This document shows, piece after piece, positions 1 through 13,500 of a stretch of DNA of 64,000 nt; position 1 is the first letter of the stretch, and each line of letters begins with the position of its first letter. Origin of the DNA: Capitulum mitella (lineage: Eukaryota; Arthropoda; Thecostraca; Pollicipedomorpha; Pollicipedidae); assembly GCA_030062745.1 (NCBI GenBank), contig CP099840.1, positions 35,405,101 through 35,469,100 of the forward strand, given 5' to 3'. Under the pieces are notes generated by a model. That model did not search any database, was not told the DNA's origin, and was given only the letters and a program-made list of their open reading frames with translations. The position numbers and the translations under genes are program-made.

Positions 1-551
1 CTCCACAGGGTGATCAGGGTGTCCAGTGAAAAACTGGACCTGTACCTATGGGCGAGTCATATGTATTCAATAAAAATGGAACCCGGATTTTAATGGTTGT
101 CTTTTGTATGCTTAACGTTTTCTGGCTACTTCGATACAGCAGGCTAATCACGCATTAATTTAGACGATAATTGCTTATCTTTGAGCTTAAACGACGACAC
201 GCGCCGGTTTGATAATTACACATCATCACGCACAGTGGAAGGTGAGTTGCCAGGTCAAAATGACAGGCCTGCGGTTGCGGGGAACGGGGAATCGTAGTTC
301 GGAGTTGGCTGTCCGCATATATTGCATCATCCCTGACGTCAGCCATCGTGGAAAGTCAACCGCCAAATGACCACAGAAGGAGGTGGGGCAGTTCCCGTAA
401 ATTAACTCTTGTTTCTGAACAGAACTGGTGGTATCCACGATTGCCTATTCCACGTGTAATGTGTGGCAGTCGACGGCAAACACTATGAAGAAATATATTG
501 CCGAAGGCGGGAATGTCTGAATGGGTTTCGTTGATTGCTTTGTTCACACAG

Positions 552-706
552 ATTTCCGACCACGAAGAAGACGATGAGGCTGCGGCCGAAGAAAAGGATG
601 TTGCCAAGAACACGAATAGGGAAGAAGTGACAAAAGAAGAACAGGAGCGGCGGGAGAAAATGAAGGCCGAGGCTGCTGCCAAACGGCAAAAGGACAAACT
701 GGACAG
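552..706 (+). CDS. CCDC43: CCDC43 penultimate exon
   Basis: Phase 0 start after the acceptor cacacag; the donor is ag|gtaact. It encodes the acidic stretch, the KNTNREEV segment and the first half of the basic helix. Confidence 0.8.
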
Positions 707-2239
707 GTAACTGCAGCCAACTTTGTCAGGCACGCTTCCTTTCTCAACCTGGGTGTTTTGAAGCATTTGCTGTCTACCATGTCCTTTCTGTCATATTTTT
801 TTTGTAGCAAAACGACTGACTTTTGAATATATGAGCCCATATTTAAACGCGGCAGTTTGAAAAACCCGCTCCATTTTTGGTGCTCATAAAAATGACAATC
901 GCGGGTTTTTAGACATGGCCTGGATACCCATGTTTTTCTTTTCTTTGGGCATGACATTCTAGAAGCTTCTCAGGCATGCCACTGGGATGAAGAAGGCGTT
1001 CGCGCGGGGAAGAGGCACTTCAGTTGACAAAAACTATAGTATGTTACATTCTGGTTTGAGCCGTGCGACGGCCGTTGCTCTATGACTGTCGGTCGGTGTC
1101 GAGTTACGGGTACCGTGCGCTGTGTGGTGCTCTTGCCACACATTTACGTTACGCCGGCCGCTTGCCATCGGAATGTATTTAAGCATTCATTGCGATGCAT
1201 TAAGCGCAAGCGCATGCAGTACACATTGGCGTACCCAGAGGAGTAAGCTAATCCCCCCTAACGGTCGAAGGTCTCCAGAAATGGCTATTATTACAAATGA
1301 TGGGTTTAAAAAGGGCAAAACGATGTTTTAAAATGAAAAAAAACAATTAATTTTTATTTTCAAATCCCCCACTCCCCTTCGTACGAAAATCCTGGCTACT
1401 AGCAATGCTTGCTTGTCTCGATGTTGAAACAGCCCTGTTGTTCGATTAACTGCCAGAAAGTGTCCAAGGGGATTATTCAGCTTAGTCGTACAAGAAAAAG
1501 AAGATAGGATGTGACACTGTGGGCTATTGACTGAAGGACTAATGCCGTACGATCAGAAAACTAATTTGAAACACTGACTGGTCGAAAAATTGCACTTGTC
1601 ATAGATTTCAAGAAGAGGACTTGGTGAAAAAAATAGTAATGGATTATTCAAGAGGTATGCGACCAGGACAGAATTACAATGGAGTTCAGTGGCATCAAGC
1701 AGGTGTGCTGTTACTAGGCTGGATCGTTCCGTTTAAACGTGCATGTCGCGTACTCTCGCCAAGTTTCAGCTGGATATTTCTCGAAGAAACTGGCTGCTCT
1801 GAGATTTCTGTTAGCGGCTGGTCTCGTTTACATGGGTCGTTATTTTGTTGGGTTTAGTTGCGTTTTTTTTTTTTAATTTTCACTCCTCATAATGCAAATG
1901 GGTTTAAAGCTGATATTATCTCGTGCGGTTTTCAGACATTTTTATTCTGGTGGAAAATATTGGCCCCTCTTGATTGTACTTTGACTTAAGGTGTTAGATC
2001 GAAATGCTCTTGGTCAGTGGTAGTCTCATTGGTCTTGTGGTGTCTTTGGGTACAGAATGATGTGACTATGGCAGTCGCGGTATGTTTGCTGTTGTACTAA
2101 TCATTGTAATCACCGTTACTACCCGAATTAATTTCACTGAACAGTGTTCTTTACTTCCAGGGAGAAACAGAAACAACAGCAGGCCGACAGAAAGGAAAAG
2201 GAGAAGAAACGCGTCGCGAAATCAGAAAAACGGAGATAG
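552..2239 (+). CDS. CCDC43: CCDC43 homologue, last two coding exons (gene partial at the left edge)
   Basis: Two exons, 552-706 and 2161-2239, join across an intron with GT-AG ends (donor gtaact at 707, acceptor ttccag ending at 2160), splitting an Arg codon 2+1; the stop is TAG at 2237-2239. The encoded 77 residues are highly charged: an acidic stretch (HEEDDEAAAEE), a KNTNREEV segment, then a long Lys/Glu/Gln-rich helix ending in KEKEKKRVAKSEKRR. This order matches the CCDC43 C-terminus as I know it (acidic stretch, RNTN.EDV, KEQDKL, KEKEKKR, basic end). CCDC43 is a small coiled-coil protein of poorly known function. Upstream exons lie outside the window. The first exon's acceptor is the AG at 550-551 and it starts in phase 0. 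The gene converges tail-to-tail with PPIL4. Identity comes from remembered family sequence, so it is good but not certain. Confidence 0.82.
707..2160 (+). other. CCDC43 intron
   Basis: Intron of 1454 bp between the two CCDC43 exons. I see no conserved coding block or repeat unit in it beyond short A/T runs. Confidence 0.7.
2161..2239 (+). CDS. CCDC43: CCDC43 last exon
   Basis: Acceptor ttacttccag|g; the first base completes an Arg codon. It encodes the Gln/Lys-rich end of the helix and the TAG stop. Confidence 0.8.
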
Positions 2240-4033
2240 CACGGCGGTTGGTTTTATATGATTGTGATGGTCAAACTAGCTGCGATTTTTCCCTTTGATA
2301 TTTGCTCGGCGCGGCCACACGCAGATGGGCGAGGCCTTGTGTTTGTCCCCGAACGGTCAGCACGTCTTGGCTGAATTTGTGGTGACGCTCTGCTGCGTGT
2401 GGAGGTGCATTGGACTGCCAGGTTAAGCTGTATAAAGACTTGGAGGCGGTCTGTTTTATGTGGAGCTTTTCCAGAACGCGAGACAATGCGTAGCAGCGAC
2501 CGGTTTTCACGCAACAGAGGCGAAACACAGTGAGGACATCTTTCCTAAAACGTTGCAGGAATTCCTGTGTAAGCGGCCATTTTTCAACAAAGAAAAAGAA
2601 AAACAAAGAAAACGGCATTTGGATGCCGTGACAAAATTCCACTGCAGGCGCCCGTTACGAAGACGATAGATGATAGCGTCACACGATTAGAGCTGAGGAT
2701 TGCGGGTTCGAATAGATTCGAATCCTGCGCACCCTCGAAGCCTGAAAACGAGGATTCGAACCGTGAAAGTCAGAATTTGAATCCGAAAAACCACAGTGGA
2801 ATCATGAAAGCCATCATTTCAATATGGGAGTAAATACCATGAAATAAGCCCTATGCTCAAACTTTCTTAAAATGAACTAAATGTGACACGTGTAAGTGCT
2901 GCACCGGACACGGGACATGTATGTCTTTCAGCTCAGCACAGTATTCTCTACTTGCGTTTCGAGGGGTCGAATCAAGTCAGGTCAGGGAGTTATGATTCAA
3001 AATGCCCACACGCGTACCCTCTTTCAACACGGTCATAAATACTCGTATAATTTTTGGAAGTGCAGGGATTCAAATTATTGCGATCGTTTTAAAATACCAT
3101 AAAATGAGCCAAAGGCCATTCCATATGACTCTGAGGCCATTTAAGGTCATCTGAGGCAAAAGGTCGTGAGCTAACGTGATGAACAGATCACCATGACCAG
3201 TGCTCCCCTTTTTCACGCCCCTTGCGCGTCTGTGCCGACATAATACAGACATTATAATGTCATTTGTGTTTCTAAAGTACATGACTTGCTAAGACCAAAG
3301 CGTTTTAAATTTTTATGGAAGGTAAAAAAAAATAAAGTATTTTCCCCACTGCCCAGGCCCTATGATCGCCTAAAAACTGCTTCAAGATTCTGAACGTATG
3401 GGCTAAAGGGAAGGTCCTATCCATTAGCTCTCGATGCATGATGCCATTTGTATCAAAATCAGTGCATGCATACTGGGAGTAAAAATACTCCCTTTCCGAC
3501 TTTCTGTCCCCCCCCCCATGCGCCCCTTGCAAGTTTTTCAAAACCTCTTTCATCAAAATGAAGTCGCGATCCGATCGGACGGACAGTTCTCAAGACATCA
3601 GGGGGCCCAATGACACCCTGCCAAATGGGAATGCCTCGTAACGTTATGGGCACGGAAGTATGGTTGAGGCAGTCCCACAAGTGGACTTTGTCATATGCAA
3701 GTTTTGGGCTGCCAATGTCTGTTTGTGCAACCCTCTCACCTTCGTCTTTGTGTATATTACAATTGTTTTACCAAACACCACGTCGTACTTCGCTACTTCG
3801 CAGGAATTCGCAATGACTAGCTTCCATATATGCCTCACTCACCGAACAAGACTAGTTTCATCCTGTAGGAGATTTGTCCACCTTCCTACATTTCATTTTT
3901 TTACGGAGCTTCATCAGCATGATCCTTCTAAACACAGATGAGCTGGGTAACCCGCCATTTTTTACTTCAAGGCAGGATTTTTTAAAAACATTCTGGCAAG
4001 ACGATTGTCATGCACATTCGGTATGATGGGAAG
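2240..4033. other. CCDC43-PPIL4 convergent intergenic space
   Basis: Tail-to-tail spacer with no supportable gene. 2700-2800 holds several TTCGAA/GATTCGAA palindromes, one in a tRNA B-box-like context. 2960-3625 is a degraded member of the TTAA-flanked repeat family found at 35.9-37.0 kb. Confidence 0.6.
2960..3625. repeat. Degraded copy of TTAA-element family D
   Basis: Read in order, this block parallels the right two-thirds of the 35930-37019 element: an aggtca..gagttatga segment, a ccatttaaggtcat segment, a run about missing 'cacgcccctt', a cattataatg..atttgt segment, and ttctcaaga.atcaggg before a ctgcc end. Terminal repeats are no longer clear. It is an old fossil of the family. Confidence 0.55.
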
Positions 4034-4039
4034 TTTATT
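4034..4039 (-). promoter_or_regulatory. PPIL4 polyadenylation signal
   Basis: AATAAA on the minus strand (TTTATT on plus), about 200 bp past the PPIL4 stop codon. It is the first canonical signal I find downstream. Confidence 0.55.
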
Positions 4040-4235
4040 TATGCGAATGCAGTGGAAGCATTTAAAAAAAAACTCGTTCATGCATGACGCGCGCAAAAAA
4101 ATTGATGAATGGTGCCTTTACTTTCTTTTTTCCTTCCTTTTTCTGTCCATTTTCTTGCTGTCATCTTCCGAAGATGAGTCGCCGTTCGAACTGCTATCCT
4201 TCCGTGTGTGTTTCTTGTGTTTCTTGCTGCGTTTC

Positions 4236-4505
4236 TTATGTTTCGCCTTTCACGTCGTCTCGCTCTCTCTTCTTGGACTTCCTGTGCCTGTGTTTATCGC
4301 CGCTCGACTGGTGACGGGGACTGGAGCTGTCGCTGGCGCTAGCCGACCGGTTCCGCCGCTTCGCTTCGGCCGCTGACCTCCCGGCATCGCCGGACGACTC
4401 CGACTCCGAGTCCGAGTCCGAGTCGTGGCGGGACCGCTTCGAGTGTTTTTTGGATTTCTTGCTCACCTTCGTTGACTCCTTGGATCCTTCATCGTCGCTC
4501 CGCGA
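4236..4505 (-). CDS. PPIL4: PPIL4 exon 8 (last)
   Basis: Acceptor ccatttcag|tcg, phase 0; encodes a Ser/Lys/Arg-rich tail ([33 protein letters not shown]) with the stop TAA at 4236-4238. Low-complexity basic tails are typical of PPIL4. Confidence 0.9.
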   Translation of the reverse strand, partial: SRSDDEGSKESTKVSKKSKKHSKRSRHDSDSDSESESSGDAGRSAAEAKRRNRSASASDSSSPRHQSSGDKHRHRKSKKRERDDVKGET

Positions 4506-7500
4506 CTGAAATGGAACAAGAGCAAGTAAAGAATCGTTCTTCGTTCTTCGGCGGGCATCAAGGATGAACAAGGCCACGCAAGGGCACGTTTATCTTACCG
4601 TCGCTGCGAAACGTGTTCCTGTTGACGCAACAAAACGTACTCCGGCCCATCGCCTGACCTCGCTGGACTGTGCAGTTAATGGGAAGACGTCTTGAGGTTC
4701 AGCACAATTGCCTATTACACGCATTTAATGTTTCTGCAGGAATTAGGATAAAAAAGAAATCACAGTCGATGTACTTGGCACAACTACAAAAAAGCTTCAA
4801 TTCCGTCCTTCCAAATCTGTCCGTGCTCTGACTGCCTTCAATATTTTCCTCGGGACACAGACTACATCACTCAATAGGACTTGGCTGCGGATCCAACCTT
4901 AAAAGACCTGGCCTGGCCGCTCGATCCCGACCTGACGTAGCCGAATCAGCATGCCTGACGTCAGATCAGACGGAGCCACTGGCCTTCGGCGTCCAATAAT
5001 GAGATCAGAACCAAGCTAGAGGGGTTCACAAGTCGGCTCTTGATGAATAGGGCCACTCGCCTACACCGCTCCCAGGATCAGAGTGCCATTAACACCGCCA
5101 GCAAAACACGACGGCGAATACGGACACGCCGTTCATGACTACGTTACGGCAGTTGTTGCACCTGCACCCAATGGATCCGTTCAAACTGCGATGGAAACGG
5201 AAGCGCCTTCATAGGCGGCTGCGAGGGACTGACAGCCTTCTGCGCCTGGCCATCAGCAGCTATTGACCGAGGAAAGTGAACTGTTACGGTTAGGACTCGA
5301 TGGGACCATATGCCCGTTGAGATCATCACGGCCGTTAATTCAGACAACACAGAGCCGCAACACTGCACTGAGTGTCTTAACGCTGCAACCAACAGGCGGA
5401 TTCCTCGCAATGCCATAAAAGGCCCATGAAGGCTCTGGGCAGTCGCCAGCGATGACTGCGACGTGGCCTTCTACCCAGGGATCGCTGCTTTAACGTGACG
5501 ACCGTCACCACTCCGTTCCTGGTCCCCGGGGCACTTCGGGCCGCATAAACCAACTGCTGGAGACTGTTCTCCTCACTGAACACCCAGGACAAAGGGTGAT
5601 CGCGTTCCCCGGATCGGAGCTTGTCAGCCAGCCTTTCAACGCCCGACCAACGTTATGAAAGACCTATTTTCGTACTACGCAAGGAATACTTTAAAAAGGT
5701 CTCCGTTCATTCTGTCACCACGTGTGCTATGACGAGATATCGTTCAAACGATACGCTGATACAAAAATCAAACACGCCTTTCTTTCACATGACAACTTTC
5801 AGCATACCTTTCCGCATAACAACATCGAGCCCACGATGCCATTCGCGTCAGCGGCCTCCTTGCAACAGCACTGCATCGACATCGTCCGCCATCCTGCTAC
5901 TCCCGCAGTACATCGATACGCAATATCAGCATACCAGCGAACTCGGCGAGCGCCGCGTCCAACTCACCGCGTCCCGTTTGCCGATGAGGGCCCTGAGCTG
6001 GGTGACGCCGTAGCGGGGCGGCCGCTCGCCGGCCGGGACGCGTCCGGCCGCCGTCGTCCGGTCCGACCGGCCGGCGTCCGCGCCGCGGCCGCGACCGCTC
6101 CGGCCGCCGCCGCCGCCCGGGCCCGCCCTCCTGGCGCCGTAGTCGGCGAACTCGTGCGCCGAGGCGCCGTTCTCGTAGGTGAGGCGGCCCCTGCCGCGCC
6201 ACCTGACGCGCGACACCGACTGCGAGAAGTCGACGTGGATCCGCCGGTCGTCGATCAGCACGTTGTCCATCTTGAAGTAGGCGTTCTCGCACGACTTCGG
6301 GTTGTCGAACTCGATGAAGCCGTACTGCAGCGAGTTCCCGGTCCTCTGGTCCCGGATGATTTCGCAGCTGCAAAGGAGCGCGAAATGCCTGACCCCCGCC
6401 GCGCATGAGACACTCATGAAATTGTGCGTGCCTCCTCCGGTGGTTTCTTTACGTTGTCAGACTTGTTAAATCAAACGCCACTGAACTGTGCTGGTAAGTA
6501 CCTCAACTGACCAGCCACTAAGCGCTAAGAAATTTCTGGTCAGAGAATTAAAAGACCTCAGGATGGTAACACGGCAGCCTGGAGGATATTAGCTATGGTA
6601 ACTAGAGTATAACATTTCCGCACGAGAGCAAAAACACCTCTAGCAGACAAGGTTGTGAGCTTTTGTGAGCTTGAGAAACGGAACCAGGAGCATTGGGCAC
6701 ATCGCAAAACCATAACAACACACAAAACGTCCATCGCACATGTTTGGTGCACTTCATGGTGTTTGGCTCACCTGACCACCTTGCCGAAGCGCGAGAAGAT
6801 GACTTTGAGATCGTCGTCCACGGTGACCGGGTTCAGCTTGCAGACGAACAGCACGTTCTCGGGCGGTGCGGCGTCGGCGTCCGGCAGGTCTCCGACCATC
6901 TCGAGGATGGTGGCCCGCGCCCTGGCCTCCTTCTCCTCGATGGCCTCCACCAGCTCGGCCACGGGCCGGGCCGCCGACTCGTCCAGGTCCTCATCGGCGG
7001 CGATCCGGCCCGACTGCGCCGCCACATCAACGGCACGTTATCCACGGATAGGAGAGCTCGGGATAAGGGGAGCAACACGGTCAGCAGCAGATGAGATCGC
7101 GCAAAAGCCACACAAATTTGCACGCAAAAAGTGACTTGAAAATACGCCTGACTACCAAATTATATGATGGAAGAGGACAATTCATAAGACTAATCTGGCA
7201 AGCTTCATTACATCTGATATGCAGTAACATGAAAACAGAGAAGATACTAAGGCAGTACCACAATACCACACCAAAATAAAGTCTGATTGCAATAGCGCCC
7301 CATCACCGCAAGTCAAGAAAATGCGGTCATTTGATGTCACCAGGTTTCGTGTGACTAAGCAAAACAACTAAACAATTCTGTGCACGTTTGTGCGGACGCC
7401 ATTCGAGACCCGCGCGGTGCTCCGCCGACATCGCTCCGTACGCTGAGTATGCTGTCCGTGAGCGGCGGCGACCGGTCCGGCAGCTCCAGCCCGCCGGGAT

Positions 7501-10500
7501 CCTCCAGCGGGTCATCCAGCACGACCGTGTGCGTTACCCTGCGGCCACACAGAGGCGCGTCGGCGCGTGGGACACACCAGAAAAAAACGCGTCACCCACG
7601 CAGCCGCCAGCAGACCGCGACACGGCGTCACACTGCACGGCGGAGGTGTCTCAACGCACCGCACGGCACCTGAAGCAGCACTGCACCGACTCACAGGGAC
7701 AAGCATCAGCCGCAAATCAGCCCGAAAACCGGCAGCAGAAATCAGGGCGCGTCGTTCGCTCCGCGCCGCCAGGTGAGGCGGCAACAGCCAGCAGCCGTGG
7801 CATTCCCCCGATCCCGGGAACAGTCCATTCATGTTGCCACATGGGTGACACTCCAGTCATTCAAACCCTGTCAAACCTTCGGCCATACCGTCAGTCATGG
7901 ATTAATTTTTATCGGTTAAAATCGCACCTCCATAAGCTCGTGTATCAACGCGCCAGCTGCACCCGACAAGAGAGTCCCGTTTTGCGTAAACTTATGTGGA
8001 TATATGACGATATCATCGATATGGAAATATCAAATCGATATGGAAACCATTTGGCGCCGAGCTCCAATATGTGTCCTGTCGGCACTGAATCCAGTGACAC
8101 CAATCTCCACGCCTGACCAATAATCCAAAAACATTTCGAGAAATACCACCTGCCATTTTCACAGTTGCCGACTTGGAGCTTTCTTCCGCACACTTTAAAC
8201 GACCAATCCCTGCTTTCCTCATTTTGTGAGCTACGCTATGACAAACGCAAGTCCGTCAATTCCATCGAAAACGTTACGACGCGACGAGAAAGTTATGAGG
8301 GTGTGGCTTCTGACTGACTGTGCTAAACGACAAGTGCATTAAAGCATTCACTGGCAATGTAATCATTGCCATGCTCCGCTGGAACCGGGAAAACTCAGTC
8401 CTAGCAGCAACCGCTTAGTCCGTCTGACCCTTCCCAGCTTCCACTGGACACAATCATTCGCCCTCACCACCACCGTTGCCAGCTATTCTTTCTTACCGTA
8501 TATCCTGGTATGGTTGGTGGTTTTCATCACAGATGGCGTTGTTAAGCTTTACGAGCACGTCGTGACCCTCCACCACCTCACCGAACACACAGTGCTCTTC
8601 GTCCAGATACTGCAGATCCTCTGCCAACGTGATGAAGAACTGCGAGCCGAGCCTGCCATGCAAACAGACACAAAGCATGGTACCCAATTTGCTGGTCATA
8701 AATAATGGGTGACATATTCAGCACAAAGCTCCAGCTGTCTGCTAAGGTGAACACAAGATATGACTTCAGTTTCCATGAAAAAGGGCACAGATGTAGCGTT
8801 TTTAGAGGCTTTGATGACAGCAGATGGCAATGATGCAAAGACTGGCACACCATTCAGTCATCACAAGATACTAGAAATTAGCTTTAACTGATGACCAGCA
8901 GAGGGTGGGAACAGTGCTTGACCAACTTTGATATTAGCCAAGGAAAAACATACACAGGCATTAAGATGTTATACAACATTAAAGTACCCTACATAAAATA
9001 AAATACTGACCAAAAATATTACATCCTACACAGACCTCAAGGCCTGGTGGAACACCATTTGTTTTCAAATAATACCTGGCAGGATACCATGCTTAACCCT
9101 AAAATAACAAAAGTATTTGGTAATAATCTCACAAGATTAGTGCAATAAACACAATATCCAACTGACATGTGATTGCCATGGCTGACAAAGGACAGTGTCC
9201 CCTGCTTTCGGTGCCTCAACCTGGGAGTTTTTTCTGCTTCAAAGTACTTGGCCTGGTCACCATACAAGATGCTGCAAAGACAATGTTTCATGATTAGACA
9301 CAGTCTTTGGTGACAAAACATCCATGTTCAATGCAAACAATCACACAAAATGGCTGTATGTTGAAGCCACGTTTTACAAAAGTGTTGTTTAAATGCCCAA
9401 TGAGGCCCTATTACTAATTTGAGATGTCAAAAGCCCAGCAGAACTGCAACAATTACAGCATGTTCCTTTTCTTAGTCAAGAACAAGCATGTACAAATGGG
9501 GTCAATTGTGGATGCTGGGTCTAGCTCTGTGGCTACCCAAAGAACAAAGAAAGATGTTACAACAAACAGAGTTCCAGGACAATGATCATTAGAGAAGTTT
9601 AGCATTCTGCCGTGATCTAAGGTGCTCGTATTCATTACCCACCCATACAGACTTGTTCCTCCCTTTCCTGTGCCCAGGGGGTCACCAGTCTGGGCAATAA
9701 AATCCTGCTGCACAGTGTGAAATAAGCAGAAGTTGTAGTACTTCAGCTTGCATAGCTTCAGAAAATTCTGACATGCTGAAACAGAGGCAAACTCACATGT
9801 AAAACAGCAAACAGTCATGTTTGTCAACATCAGCTAAGCTGGACAAGCTGCTTGCCAGTTCCCACTGTCTGTTATCACATTATTTAGATCTTATACACAA
9901 TGTTCAGTCTAACCAATGCAAAGTTCATGGGCCACATCATACAAATCAATGCATGTCACATGCCACACACAAGAAACATGCTTGCAAGTCAGGAAGGGTA
10001 GACATTTAATGGTATTGTAGGTGCAGACCTCCCACTTCTAATTCCAGAAAACTGCATAGTTTCAAAGCCCTATTAGTACCAAAGGAGTGCAATAAAAAAG
10101 TAGTGCATCTGAGAGCATTTGGTACCTTTCAACATCACAACTTCCCCAAAATAATTTCCAGAATTGACCCTGTCACCCACTGCCTCAAAAACTAGCACAA
10201 GCATGGAGCATCTCTGTGAGACAGATCAGTGCCAACTTGTTAGGGTCGTAGGTTCACAAAGGTGTTGTGAAATATAATATCAATGAATTAGTCCTTAGTC
10301 ATTAAAACAAAGCAGTTTTGAAATTTGAAATAAGCAGACAAGGACAATGGAATGGGAAAGAGGTGGACTGGCACAGGGCTAGGACAGACATGAATGCCTG
10401 GGAAGAACAGGGACAAAGCAGGCAAACTGGGGCAGTACAGAGATATGGAGGACCTGGATGGGGCAGGGAGAGAGATGAGGACTGACAGGATGGGCGTGGA

Positions 10501-13500
10501 AAGGCAGAATGGTTATGAGGTGGCACAGTGAAAAAGGACTGAGGTGGGAAAATGACAAGTAAAGGAATGGAGAGAGGGCAGGAAGAAGTAAAAGAATAGG
10601 AATGGGACTGGGACAAAGAGGTACATAAAAGGCAGAGGAACAAGATGGAATGGGAATGATGAGTACACTGGGATGGGACAGGGAGAGACAGAAAGGGGGA
10701 ACAAGGATGGAACAGAAGCAAATATAGACTGAAACAGGACTGACAATGAGGATTACTGGACAAGGCCATCAACCCAACATTGATTGGGGTATTTCACCCT
10801 TTTCCATTTACTGGGGGCCTTTAACACCTTGGCCCTGTTTATCTTGAACCAACCACAAAACTTTGTCCAGTCCATTCAAAAGGCAGCTGACAGCCCTATC
10901 CCCTTACCTGTGCCTGTCCCATCCCCATCCCCTCGCTTGTCCCTTTCCCAGCCCAGACCCTTTTCACCACTCTGTCTAAATACCCTCCCAAGCCCATTCC
11001 ACTAGTGCTCATTTCTCCCAGCCCCATCCAGGTACTCCTCCACATCTCTGTACGGTCCCAGTTTTCCTTCTCTGTTCCTGTTCCCTCCTGTACACTCATG
11101 CCTGTCCCTATTCAATCCCAGCCCATCTCCCTGTCCTGCTCCAGTACTGTCACAGCTTATTTCAAGTTTTGAGACTGCTACATTGTGATGGGTTGTGCAG
11201 TGAAGTCATATTTCACAGCATTTTCATCAACCATCAATGCTTAAAAGTTGGTGCTGATCTGTCTTGCAGAGATACTGTTTTGCAAGCTTGTGATATTTGT
11301 TGAGGCTGTGGGTGACTAAAACATCTTGAGGAAGTTGAGATGTTGAGAAAGGCACTTAAAGCCTTCAAATGGATTATTTTCTCACTGTGCACTAGGGTGG
11401 ATCGAAAATATATTTTTTGTCGCAAAACAACTTCTTAGGGGTCAAAACGCGTGCGAGTGGATCTGAAAACACGGAAAATAAGGAATAAAAAGATATTAAA
11501 AATATTCTAGAAAGGGCGCACGAAGCGTCTTTGAAGTGAGTTTCGCCGTTCCCGAGCATTAAAGTCTCCATTGGTTTAGCATTACGCATAGCAAGATAGC
11601 ACCTCGGTCACCATCCACCGTAGCTGTGCGTAGCTTTGCGGGCCTTTTAGTGTCTGTAGTTTACGGATAGGTGATGAGCATGGATTTGAGCAAATAACAG
11701 GAGACTGCCAGGTAAAATAAAGTGCTAGACAGACAGTAGCCCTTACGAGCTAAGACCGCGCACCAATGAGCCTCACGACCTGCGACAGATACTACAGAGT
11801 CCGAGTCGAATTCGTGGGCTTCCCACACATATCGTTGCCCACGCTGCTCATCTCTGAGGACGCTCTTGGAAACCTTGATCGGTGCCGGTAAACGATACCT
11901 CGCAGCGAAGCGCTTTGTTGTCATCAGAGAGCGGTCGAATCAGACAGACACGTCAGAAGAGTAGCGCGCTGGTCCCTGGACTGTGGCGTGGTGACCAGAG
12001 ATTTAGTAATCGGGTGTGTTCCGTCAGCATTCGGATCGCAGGGGGTGACATTCTGTTACATTCTGCGACAGTGACATTCTGAACTGAGCTAAAATGAGTA
12101 ATCCAGGACCATCAACAAGACAGAGAACGAAACACCCTCTGCTGCAAACAGGCCCGGACGCGCTTCCCATAAACCAGCTACCGTGGAAAAGAGAAGTGTA
12201 TGCCTTTTACGTGAAGACACGGAGTGAAAGGACAACGCCTTCTGGAAAGAAGCGGACAAAACGAGAAATAGCAAAAGCAGTCAATGACGCCATAGAAGAC
12301 ATCTGGGACAGAGCCAGTCTTATTACGTGGATACCAGTGGACGACGGAGAGGCGTCCCAAATGGGTGACACGTCGGCTAAGACCGAGAGAGAGATGTCAA
12401 ATGTTATTTTGGAGAACAGGATAACTCAGAACGTAGAAAGACTGGCCATAACGGGGAGAACCTCATGAAATGGTCTTCGAAACGCGAACGGGGCAATGGT
12501 CGAAAGTCCGTGAATATGCAGCGAGAGTACGATGGCTTATTTGGCATCATGTGGTGCCGATGCTTTCTTGCTGATGTCCCCTGTGGCACGTGACCAGCTT
12601 CTAAAAGGGTGCCAGCTCAAGAAGTAGCTTTCCTCAAAGACCAGCGAGGAGAGAAAAAGCTCTACATAGGCGGCGTTGACCGGAAGACAACTGAGGAAAA
12701 TGTCCGAAGGTAGAAGAGAAGGGGGAAAAGAATGAAACTAGCGGGAGAGACAGAAGAGGGACAGGCAGCACGATGCTGAGGAAAGGCAGCTGACCGAAGG
12801 GGATGCAGATGACGACGATGATAGCAGTGAAAAGTGTCAGACGGGTGATACGGAGGCAGCTGATGCAAGTCGCTCTTATTCACCTAGTTCCGATGATGAC
12901 GCGGACGATGTCGCCGTACAGAACCGACATCAGCTTCCGAATTTTTTGCGGATGTGTCATCGGTACGGTATCTCTGATCGCTCCGCGGCTTGCTTGCTGA
13001 ACGCAGCTTTGGTTGATTATGGGATAATCACAGAGCACAACAAGGCTGAGCTGACAGACCGCAGCAAAATCCAGCGACAGAGAGACAAATGGGGTACAGA
13101 AGAGGTGGTTGAAAGCTCATTGCAAAACCGACGTGACCGCTTAGCAGGATTCTATTACGACGGTAGGGAGGACAAGACGCTGCAGAAAGTTGGTAAGAAA
13201 TTGACGTTTGCCAAAGAACTGCACGAGATAGTGGTTACTGAGCCCGGCCATTGGTATGTCGATCACGTATCTCCAAATAGCGGAAGTGCTGCAGATATCG
13301 CGAAGGAGTTGCTGGACGTGATATGGGACAACGATGCGCATCCAGTGGTGCTTGGATCAGACGGCATAGCGGTAAATACCGGCCGCAACAGTGGTGCGAA
13401 CAGGCGAATCGAATTGGGTGTAGGCCGTCCGCTCCAGCAAGCTATATGCGGCATCCACATCAACGAACTGACGCTGAGACATGTGTTCAAGGATGCTGAT

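Noticed and set aside
2690-2790. Possible tRNA gene or SINE
   Set aside because: Only B-box-like GGTTCGAAT words are present. No acceptor stem, anticodon arm or A box can be drawn.
5722-6408. 228-codon plus-strand open frame with Ala/Arg/Pro-rich sequence
   Set aside because: It is the complement of PPIL4 exon 7, whose minus-strand translation is a conserved RRM; the long frame is due to GC content.
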